In this document: positions 24,185-29,827 of the stretch, in pieces
Position numbering within the stretch: position 1 is the stretch's first letter
How the letters are laid out: every line of letters begins with the position of its first letter
Origin: an archaeon
Lineage (GTDB): Archaea; Asgardarchaeota; Hermodarchaeia; Hermodarchaeales; Hermodarchaeaceae
Length of the DNA: 29,827 nt
Assembly (NCBI GenBank): GCA_016550405.1
Contig: JABXGX010000338.1
Coordinates: 1-29,827, forward strand
Reading direction: 5' to 3'
Position numbers and translations under genes: made by a program
The notes under the pieces: generated by a model
What the model was told of the DNA's origin: nothing
The model's database searches: none
Seen by the model: only the letters and a program-made list of their open reading frames with translations

Positions 24185-24874
24185 ATGACACACCTTGTTC
24201 TAGCTTCCGACTCACCACGCCGAGTGTCCTTACTAGCAAAGCTTGGTCTCCATTTTGATATAATCGCCCCTCAAATCACCGAGAGGATTCTCACCGCAGG
24301 TACAGACAATCAAATTGTCCAAACTGTCCGCGATAATGCGCTACAAAAAGCCCTTAGTGCAGTTTCTTTGCTTGAAGCAGGGCTAGTGATTAGCGGTGAT
24401 ACGCTGGTTATCACCGACAAGAACAAGGTTCTGGGAAAACCAATAACCCCTGATGAGGCATTCTCTATGCTCAACGAGCTTGTTGGTAGAACACACAGGG
24501 TTATTAGCGCCGTTGCCGTCATCGCGGTAGAATCTCAGGAAAGGAAAGTCGGTCATGAGTGGTCGAAGGTGACATTCCGACCAGCTACCGGTGACGAGCT
24601 CCAAGAATACATCTTAACTAACGAGCCAATCGGGAAGGCTGGTGGGTATGCCATCCAAGAGAAAGGCGGCCGCTTCATCGAATCAATCGAAGGGAGCTAC
24701 ACGGCGGTCATCGGACTTCCTATTGAATTGGTCGTCCAGTTTCTCCAACATTTCGGAGTTCAACCACACTATGACCCCAAGCTGTTTACTCCTCCGAAAC
24801 AAAACTCGATGCAAAGAGATGCGCCACACGAATCGGTTCAGGAATTCGACTCCGAGTCGCAGTATTTTGAATAA
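24185..24874 (+). CDS. maf: Maf-family nucleotide pyrophosphatase
   Basis: A 229-residue protein with the Maf motifs: SDSPRR (8-13), GDTLV (71-75), GKP, the GRTHRVISAV stretch, the SKVTFRPATGDEL region and EGSYTAVIGLP. Maf proteins hydrolyse non-canonical or modified nucleoside triphosphates (dTTP/UTP or methylated bases) to monophosphates. About 35 residues after the usual family end (about 195-229) are polar and unlike Maf. They are encoded where the gene runs antisense into the DUF99 gene, so the tail probably arose by loss of an earlier stop. I chose ATG 24185; ATG 24161 is in frame and overlaps the Lrp gene. Confidence 0.92.
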   Translation: MTHLVLASDSPRRVSLLAKLGLHFDIIAPQITERILTAGTDNQIVQTVRDNALQKALSAVSLLEAGLVISGDTLVITDKNKVLGKPITPDEAFSMLNELVGRTHRVISAVAVIAVESQERKVGHEWSKVTFRPATGDELQEYILTNEPIGKAGGYAIQEKGGRFIESIEGSYTAVIGLPIELVVQFLQHFGVQPHYDPKLFTPPKQNSMQRDAPHESVQEFDSESQYFE

Positions 24875-25373
24875 CCTCCACAGCCTGGTCAAACGGGAGT
24901 CCTTGCCACTGCATATACACTGGCCCTCGACCCGGTCGCGATACAACTTCTCGAATTGGACCTGATGCCTCAAGCGATGAAAATCTCTCTTCCCAGCCTG
25001 ATGGGTCAATTTGTTGAAGTGCTTTTTTCACCTGCTGCATATTAGGTTTAGAATCTGAAACCGCGATAACTGGTAAATTCGTTCCTTCAAACAACTCTCG
25101 CAAATTAAGCACATTAACTCCACCAAATATTGTATCACGGGTCATCACTAAGCGTAGTTGTCCATAATGCGGTGAAGCTGTGATCATATTGGTGAGTTGG
25201 CTAGTGACATCTTTACCATCAACACGAATTGGAATTTGAACACAACCCTCCAGATAGTCTCCCCCGCGGAAGATTACCCCAACCAATCTTGTCCAGTCAT
25301 CCTGACCGCGGATAAAACGGGCATCGTCCACTCCCAAAATCCGTATCTCACGCTTGATTTTTCGTAGTTCCAT
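24786..25373 (-). CDS. DUF99 family protein (endonuclease V-like fold)
   Basis: A 195-residue archaeal DUF99 protein. IRILGVDDARF opens the family's first strand with its two aspartates. The VGVIFRGGDYLEG and QLRLVMTRDTIFGGVNVLNL stretches, LPVIAVSDSKP and the final PEPIRVAHLFASS all match the family. DUF99 is distantly related to endonuclease V; its biochemical role has not been settled. I take ATG 25373 over the in-frame GTG at 25382. Its last 89 bases overlap the 3' end of maf on the other strand. Confidence 0.88.
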   Translation of the reverse strand: MELRKIKREIRILGVDDARFIRGQDDWTRLVGVIFRGGDYLEGCVQIPIRVDGKDVTSQLTNMITASPHYGQLRLVMTRDTIFGGVNVLNLRELFEGTNLPVIAVSDSKPNMQQVKKALQQIDPSGWEERFSSLEASGPIREVVSRPGRGPVYMQWQGLPFDQAVEVIQNTATRSRIPEPIRVAHLFASSFVSEE

Positions 25374-25554
25374 GATACACACCCATTATTGATACCGAGT
25401 TCCACCTTCTCTCTTTACTTTACTGTTGGCTAAATTTAAAAAATGAAATACTCAAATCTGCGCCGTTTACTATCAGTGAAAACGAATGCATATCGCGATT
25501 TGAAATTTGAATAGGAAAAGTTATCATAAACAGGTTAGCTTGGAGGGAACCTAA

Positions 25555-25834
25555 TTGTTCATAAGTTATCGTTACCCTCTGCTGTGGGATTGGTCTTATA
25601 ATCGCTGCTGTAATCACAGCCACTTTCAATGCAAAACTTGGTAGCATCATCACTTTCATCTTCGCAATTCCCGTCTTCCTGCTGTTTTACTGGTCGATGT
25701 TCCAACCCATATACCCGGTCTTCTTACAGGGTGCAGGGGCTGCTTTCGCTACTGCAGGTGGGACCCTCGTCCTTTTTTCTGTCCTCTTCCCGTACCGACA
25801 GCCAATTGCAGCGGAGCAGGTCATTAGTCAATGA
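25555..25834 (+). pseudogene. Frameshifted small membrane protein gene
   Basis: From 25565 to the stop at 25832-25834 a frame without any start codon encodes a convincing membrane protein of about 89 residues, with hydrophobic helices around GIGLIIAAVITA, SIITFIFAIPVFLLFY and GGTLVLFSVLF. A TTG start with GGAGGG (25542-25547) seven bases upstream lies at 25555, one base out of phase. A one-base change near 25585 (around the CTGCTGTGG) would join them. This suggests a recent frameshift mutation, a sequencing error, or less likely a programmed +1 shift. Confidence 0.5.
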
Positions 25835-25970
25835 AATTCTGAAACATCGATGTTGTTTTCTGGTTTCTTGGTGTAGCTAATTCCATGGGATACTGAGCGA
25901 TAGCTTCTGATTATTCTCACAGAGTAACAGCACCATTTGCCACAAAATCTGGTATTTTTGGTGTCTTGAA

Positions 25971-26014
25971 TTTTTAAATTATCATGAGATTTCAACTCAC
26001 CACTATTAAGTGGT
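25971..26014 (+). promoter_or_regulatory. TATA box and start-site dyad for the helical-repeat gene
   Basis: TTTTTAAATT (25971-25980) is TATA-like. ACCACTATTAAGTGGT (25999-26014, 6-base arms) lies where transcription should start. A GTG at 26010 opens a longer frame for the next protein. Confidence 0.35.
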
Positions 26015-26117
26015 AAAATCCAGAGCAAAAAGTGAAGTATTTTTACGTTTCACGTCAAAAAAGCGAAGACCTAAATATGCCCCGATTCTTCAAGGCGGAA
26101 GAGACTGGCGAGTTACC

Positions 26118-26690
26118 ATGGGACCTCCAAAGCAATCCGAATTCATTGAAGACACCATTGAAGTACCCGTAAATCGTACACGGAAACTCTCCAACAAGCT
26201 CGCAGCACTTCCCGAATCTGATCTTATCCTCTTACGCCGCATCTACAAGTCTCCCAATGATGCGGAAGCAAAACAAGTCATCTCTTCAGCTCTACTTGAT
26301 GAGTATTCCATTCATGAATTGCGTCTTGCTCTCGCCGTCCTTGATGGCGTCCATAAGCTTCCTCTCAGTGAAAAACCACTAGGATTTGAGCATGCCAAAC
26401 CTTGGAAACCCGCGCAAGAGACGACATCTCTTCCCCCCCAACGGTTCTTATCTTCAACCGATGAATCCCCTCCTCTCCCCTCCGCTAAAGCAGCCCATGA
26501 AATCAGTGACATTCTCACAAGCATTCCAATGGACGATTTCCTATGGCTTCTCGATCATTACAATGACCTACAAGATTTACGCTCTCGTTTGATAATTATC
26601 AAGAACCGACTTTACCGGTATCCATGGGAAGACCTTGCAGCAACCATCGCCGCACTCAGACGCACATTGCCTAAAAATGAATCTGAATAA
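26118..26690 (+). CDS. Helical two-repeat protein, paralogue 1, function unknown
   Basis: A 190-residue protein from ATG 26118 (a longer version would start at GTG 26010). Two 56-residue segments, R22-G77 and H127-R182, align without gaps and share Ser, Leu, Pro, Asp, Tyr, Ile and Ala positions. Each looks like three or four helices. A Pro/Ser-rich linker (about 85-125) joins them. The next gene has the same two-segment design. No enzyme motif, membrane helix or cysteine cluster is present; protein-protein contact is the simplest guess. The start at 26118 is favoured because it gives the same N-terminal length as the paralogue. Confidence 0.65.
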   Translation: MGPPKQSEFIEDTIEVPVNRTRKLSNKLAALPESDLILLRRIYKSPNDAEAKQVISSALLDEYSIHELRLALAVLDGVHKLPLSEKPLGFEHAKPWKPAQETTSLPPQRFLSSTDESPPLPSAKAAHEISDILTSIPMDDFLWLLDHYNDLQDLRSRLIIIKNRLYRYPWEDLAATIAALRRTLPKNESE

Positions 26691-26784
26691 CTGAAAATCG
26701 GTTTTTCTTAATGGTACGACCCCAACGGGAACAGCTTTATCCGACCATTTCCCTATCCTCGCCTGCGTGTGGAGGGACTCGTTA

Positions 26785-27396
26785 ATGTTTAATAGGAATC
26801 GTCCTCCTTATGTAACTTCCAAACGGGTCAAGGTGTCCCGGGCTAGAATCCTTTCTGATAAATTATCGGTTCTCGGGATTGATGAACTTCGCCTTTTACG
26901 TAAGTTCAGTAAATATCCCAAAGAACCCGGAATCCAACAGATTTTGGCAAAACCTATAATGGCACACTACACGATACAAGAGCTCCGTGTGGCATTTGCT
27001 ATGCTTAGTGGTACTGGTGGTGTTCCCTCACCTGAACCATTATCGGCTCCTGGAACAGTACAACTTGGGCCGCATGCCCATGAGCATTCTTCTCTTGCCT
27101 CACTTAGCATGATAGGTAACCAAAATACTCCTCTTCCCTCCCGATATTCCCCAGAAATTGCTAAGACACTTCAAAGCATGTCCGAAGATGAGCTTCTTCA
27201 TCTGGCACGAAATGTTGGCAATCCCAGTGATCCACGAAGTCGGTTTCTGATAATTCGCTACCACCTCTATAAATTCCGACCCGAAGATATCGCCTCGACT
27301 ATGGCAACTCTTCTGCGCCTTCGCAGACAGGAATCGCGGCCCAGACAAAAACGCCGTCCAGAGCTAAGGTCGGTTTCCTCACCAAGATTTCACTAA
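26785..27396 (+). CDS. Helical two-repeat protein, paralogue 2, function unknown
   Basis: A 203-residue paralogue of the preceding protein. Repeat A (about 21-76) keeps LSDKL, the LRLLRK helix and YTIQELRVAFAML. Repeat B (about 130-185) keeps MSEDELL, DPRSRFLIIRYHLY and PEDIASTMATLLRL. The linker is again Pro/Ser/His-rich. ATG 26785 has GGAGGG eight bases upstream. The C-terminal tail is strongly basic (many Arg and Lys), unlike paralogue 1, which may mean nucleic-acid contact. Separated from paralogue 1 by about 94 bases; probably a tandem duplication. Confidence 0.7.
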   Translation: MFNRNRPPYVTSKRVKVSRARILSDKLSVLGIDELRLLRKFSKYPKEPGIQQILAKPIMAHYTIQELRVAFAMLSGTGGVPSPEPLSAPGTVQLGPHAHEHSSLASLSMIGNQNTPLPSRYSPEIAKTLQSMSEDELLHLARNVGNPSDPRSRFLIIRYHLYKFRPEDIASTMATLLRLRRQESRPRQKRRPELRSVSSPRFH

Positions 27397-27412
27397 TTAA
27401 ACGCTCAGAATA

Positions 27413-27428
27413 AGAAAGCACTTTTAAC
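27413..27428 (+). promoter_or_regulatory. BRE/TATA promoter of glutamate dehydrogenase
   Basis: AGAAAGCA followed by CTTTTAAC is a fair archaeal BRE/TATA pair, about 50 bases before the TTG start at 27476. Confidence 0.4.
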
Positions 27429-27475
27429 CCACCATTTTATGAGAGCCACACATCACAACCCCGAGGTGGCATACC

Positions 27476-28738
27476 TTGGAAACCGAACGCTGTGCTGAAC
27501 CTAATCCTTATGAAATTGCCAAACAACAACTCGAAATTGTTGCCAAAAAAATGAACCTTAATCCCGACATCCTTGAACTCCTCAAAAACCCCAAACGTGC
27601 CCTTATCGTCTCCTTACCTGTCAGAATGGACAATGGGCGTATTAGAGTCTTTGAAGGCATGCGCGTTCAACATTGGGACGCTTTTGGTCCCTTCAAAGGC
27701 GGTATCCGCTATCACCCACGCGTGTGCCTGGATGAAGTAAAGGCTTTATCCATTTGGATGTCAATTAAGACAGCAGTTGTTGGTGTTCCCTATGGAGGGG
27801 CAAAGGGTGGAATTGTGTGTAACCCGAAGGAAATGAGTGATAATGAATTAGAACACCTCACTCGCCGCTTTACTCACGAAATCTTGGATATTATCGGTCC
27901 CTACCGGGATGTTCCTGCCCCTGACGTGTACACGGGCGAACGCGAAATGGCCTGGATTTATGATACCTATTCAGAAGCTCAAGGGTATGCTGTACCCGAA
28001 GTCATCACCGGAAAGCCAATTGCTATTGGCGGAAGCCTTGGCCGACGTGAAGCTACAAGCCGTGGCACAGTAATTACTGTCCGAGAAGCCGCCAAACGCC
28101 TGAATCTCGATCTCAACGGGGCAACCGTGGCGGTTCAAGGATATGGAAACGTTGGCTATAACGCCGCTGTTATCATTGCTGAATATGGAGCCAAAATCGT
28201 TGCTGTCAGTGACTCGCAAGGGGGTATCGTCGATATGAAGGGACTTAGTCCCCAAAAGGTGATGGAACATAAGAAAAAGACGGGTTCCGTTGTTGGCTAT
28301 TCTGGCGCAAAGAAACTAACGAACGAAGAGCTTCTTGAACTCGACGTGGATATCCTCATTCCTGCCGCCCTCGAAAACCAGATCCTTGCAGAAAATGCTC
28401 CTCGCATTAAAGCCAAAATCATCGGAGAAGGTGCGAATGGTCCCACGACTCCTGAAGCGGATGAAATTCTCTACAAGAATGGCGTCTTCGTTGTCCCTGA
28501 TATCCTTGCGAATGCTGGCGGAGTCACAGTTAGCTACATGGAATGGGTCCAAAACTTGACCCGGGAATCTTGGACTGAAGATGAAGTGAACACCAAACTC
28601 GAACAACGCATGGTTCATGCCTTTGAGGAAGTTTATAAAGTCCATCAAAAAGAAAAGGTGCATATGCGCACCGCAGCCTATATCGTGGCTCTCACACGAA
28701 TCGCTGAAGCCATCGAAGCTCGAGGCATCTATCCCTAG
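27476..28738 (+). CDS. gdhA: Glutamate dehydrogenase
   Basis: A 420-residue hexameric-type enzyme that interconverts glutamate with 2-oxoglutarate and ammonia using NAD(P). The glutamate-binding GPFKGGIRYHP region has K74. The catalytic lysine K110 sits in PYGGAKGG, and the conserved D150 in PAPDV. The Rossmann motif QGYGNVG (221-227) is followed by an acidic residue (D246 in SDSQGG) at the end of the second strand, which tends to favour NAD over NADP. The length and all main blocks match archaeal GDH. The start is a TTG with GAGGTGG about six bases upstream. In peptide-fermenting archaea this enzyme yields NAD(P)H that the hydrogenase above could reoxidise. Confidence 0.96.
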   Translation: METERCAEPNPYEIAKQQLEIVAKKMNLNPDILELLKNPKRALIVSLPVRMDNGRIRVFEGMRVQHWDAFGPFKGGIRYHPRVCLDEVKALSIWMSIKTAVVGVPYGGAKGGIVCNPKEMSDNELEHLTRRFTHEILDIIGPYRDVPAPDVYTGEREMAWIYDTYSEAQGYAVPEVITGKPIAIGGSLGRREATSRGTVITVREAAKRLNLDLNGATVAVQGYGNVGYNAAVIIAEYGAKIVAVSDSQGGIVDMKGLSPQKVMEHKKKTGSVVGYSGAKKLTNEELLELDVDILIPAALENQILAENAPRIKAKIIGEGANGPTTPEADEILYKNGVFVVPDILANAGGVTVSYMEWVQNLTRESWTEDEVNTKLEQRMVHAFEEVYKVHQKEKVHMRTAAYIVALTRIAEAIEARGIYP

Positions 28739-28863
28739 CCTAGTTCACTCAAAACGGTTCCATAACATAGAAAAGCTGCCCACCCTAATGAACACACCAT
28801 ATAAGGTCTAAACTGATAAAGCCGAATTTTCCAAGAGTACACAGAAAGCAGGTGGACAACGCA

Positions 28864-29541
28864 GTGCAATTCGAAATCATTCTTTTAACTATCATCTTCT
28901 GGTTTATCATGATCATTGTCTTCATCGGCGTCTGTATCGGTATCACACGTGACTGCAACAAAATCAGTCAGGAGACTCGTCGTGGACGAACCCGACAATT
29001 CACTGTATCTCCTGGTCGACGTCAGGCTCAACGAAAACGCGAAGCCCACCAAACTCAAACCCGTGTCCAGTACGCTCCCATCCAACTAACGATGTGCCCA
29101 GAATGTGAGGCCACAATTTTAGCAGAAACCACAATTTGCCCGCACTGTAATGCACCCCAACCAGTGTGTATCGTCTGTCAAGCTTCTATAGTTCCCTTGG
29201 ATTCGACACTCAGCTGTCCCCATTGTCGGGGACGTGCCCACCGAATCCACTTTCTCGAATTTATAAAAGTTAAGGGGGTTTGCCCCAGCTGCAACGCCGA
29301 TTTAGATCCCCATGACCTTATTGACGATGCCCAAGAGGAACCCTCAGCAATCAGTGTGGGTCCTCAGCACCTCTGTATTGTCTGTCGAGGCGCAATTGGT
29401 TCCCGTGATTCCACCCTCCAATGCCCCCACTGTGGAGGAAAAGCGCATCGTATTCATTTTCTTGAATTTCTTAAAGTTAAAGGAACCTGTCCTCATTGTC
29501 AAGCGTCCTTGGATCCCCAAGAACTCCTAACAGGGGATTGA
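28864..29541 (+). CDS. Membrane-anchored protein with a zinc ribbon and two RING-like domains
   Basis: A 225-residue protein. One N-terminal transmembrane helix (about 4-27) is followed by a basic, Arg/Gln-rich linker. A zinc ribbon (C78, C81, C92, C95) is next. Two identical-pattern domains then follow: C102-x2-C-x12-C-x2-C-x4-H-x2-H-x10-C-x2-C143, and the same from C171 to C212. The CPHCxGxAHRIHF core resembles prokaryotic RING-like domains (Prok-RING type), which are related to ubiquitin E3 RING fingers. Two metal sites per domain are expected. Whether it acts in an archaeal ubiquitin-like pathway is unknown; no ubiquitin, E1 or E2 gene is in the window. GTG 28864 has AGGTGG eight bases upstream; GTG 28852 lies in that site. 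Confidence 0.82.
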   Translation: MQFEIILLTIIFWFIMIIVFIGVCIGITRDCNKISQETRRGRTRQFTVSPGRRQAQRKREAHQTQTRVQYAPIQLTMCPECEATILAETTICPHCNAPQPVCIVCQASIVPLDSTLSCPHCRGRAHRIHFLEFIKVKGVCPSCNADLDPHDLIDDAQEEPSAISVGPQHLCIVCRGAIGSRDSTLQCPHCGGKAHRIHFLEFLKVKGTCPHCQASLDPQELLTGD

Positions 29542-29572
29542 CATTAGGTAGGTCTTTTGATATGTGATCTTG

Positions 29573-29607
29573 AAAAAAGAGAGCGGGGCTGAGAATGAAT
29601 CTCAGCC
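29573..29607 (-). terminator. Terminator of the leftward gene at the right edge
   Basis: On the minus strand a perfect 8-base stem (GGCTGAGA with TCTCAGCC, loop of five) is followed after eight bases by six T. The stop codon of the gene lies inside the first arm. Confidence 0.5.
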
Positions 29608-29827
29608 AAGCATTTGTTCAAAGACGTCCGCTTCAACCTGGTGAGGCATCCGAATACCTGTGACCTCAGCCGCTAGCGGCGTTAAGGCCATCAGATCGTT
29701 ACGGTCAATCAGGTCCAGCTTGAACTTCCGCATACCAGCAATAAGCTGTTGAACACCCACTCGGATGCGTTCAAAGTAGGTGTAGACACCAATTGCAGGT
29801 TTTGGAATCTCCTTGTACCGATTGCCA
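29602..29827 (-). CDS. C-terminus of a probable FMN-dependent glutamate synthase (partial)
   Basis: Seventy-four residues of an open leftward frame run in from the right edge to the TGA at 29602-29604. The stretch around GVQQLIAGMRKFKLDLI and DRNDLMALTPLAAEVTGI is like the C-terminal helices of archaeal glutamate synthase (COG0069) proteins, where it follows the FMN-binding barrel. The barrel itself is outside the window, so the call rests on a short segment. Its neighbour gdhA also belongs to glutamate metabolism. It ends at a stem-loop terminator. Confidence 0.5.
   Translation of the reverse strand, partial: GNRYKEIPKPAIGVYTYFERIRVGVQQLIAGMRKFKLDLIDRNDLMALTPLAAEVTGIRMPHQVEADVFEQMLG

Larger units (their letters stand above)
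25374..26117. other. Gene-poor stretch holding one broken membrane gene and a promoter
   Basis: This interval contains no intact gene I can support. It holds the frameshifted membrane-protein remnant (25555-25834), a TATA-like TTTTTAAATT at 25971-25980 and the dyad at 25999-26014. The rest (25374-25554 and 25835-25970) is AT-rich with stops in all frames, and I see no RNA gene or repeat in it. Confidence 0.5.

Noticed and set aside
24683..25009. A minus-strand frame overlapping maf and DUF99
   Set aside because: It is a shadow of the DUF99 gene in another phase; the DUF99 motifs are in the other frame.
25420..25659. A 79-codon minus-strand frame
   Set aside because: No good start signal. 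It is antisense to the more convincing membrane-protein frame, which probably explains its hydrophobic part.
29522..29536. A third copy of the CTCCTAACAGG leader-hairpin sequence
   Set aside because: It is in the coding end of the RING-like gene, lacks the full second arm, and has no promoter or gene behind it.

Overview
The window looks archaeal and most probably comes from an Asgard archaeon (a Heimdall- or Thor-like lineage), although no rRNA is present to confirm this. The archaeal signs are a FEN1 flap endonuclease with a C-terminal PCNA-binding motif, BRE/TATA-type promoters, a TrmB-type regulator, an archaeal-type phosphoglycerate kinase relative, a DUF99 protein, and an M6 protease and surface protein with C-terminal membrane anchors. 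The Asgard hint comes from a Ras-superfamily GTPase with all G boxes and from a membrane-anchored protein with two RING-like zinc domains. GC content is moderate and genes are densely packed on both strands. I see no tRNA, rRNA, CRISPR array, insertion sequence or prophage.

Layout. 1-2400: the start of a leftward gene, a surface Ig-like protein, a cupin, a cysteine-rich protein behind a palindromic operator candidate, and a small membrane protein. 2446-4894: a DMT-type transporter followed closely by a diverged archaeal PGK homologue. 4938-8312 (minus strand): an anchored M6 metalloprotease, a small GTPase and a ModE-like regulator. 8470-11590: a kinase-fold protein, two tandem paralogous small membrane proteins whose leaders, hairpins and terminators are duplicated with them, and FEN1. 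11596-18745: an energy-metabolism block. A flavoprotein of the CoA-disulfide reductase/NAD(P)H sulfur oxidoreductase family faces a complete four-gene group 3b [NiFe] hydrogenase (sulfhydrogenase) operon, and a coiled-coil protein is transcribed divergently from the flavoprotein. 18980-25373: a TrmB-like protein with a very long coiled-coil insertion, an M20-family protein that has lost metal ligands, a CinA-like protein, a 70-residue protein, an Lrp/AsnC regulator, Maf, and a DUF99 gene that overlaps maf tail to tail. 25555-29827: a frameshifted small membrane gene, two tandem paralogues of a helical-repeat family I do not recognise, glutamate dehydrogenase, the RING-like protein, and the C-terminal end of a probable FMN-dependent glutamate synthase.

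The metabolic picture is consistent. The soluble hydrogenase exchanges electrons between NAD(P)H and H2 or sulfur, the flavoprotein could reduce sulfur or CoA disulfide with NAD(P)H, and glutamate dehydrogenase and glutamate synthase handle nitrogen with the same nucleotides. This suits an anaerobic, peptide-fermenting lifestyle; that is an inference.

The most unusual things I see are: (i) short perfect inverted repeats lying just downstream of several TATA boxes, where transcripts should begin, including a pair in duplicated leaders that has changed in a compensated way; (ii) a PGK homologue that keeps the substrate side but has lost the glycine-rich nucleotide loop; (iii) a degenerate M20 peptidase; (iv) a new-looking 56-residue repeat family; (v) a tandem RING-like membrane protein; and (vi) two surface proteins sharing the same two modules in opposite order.
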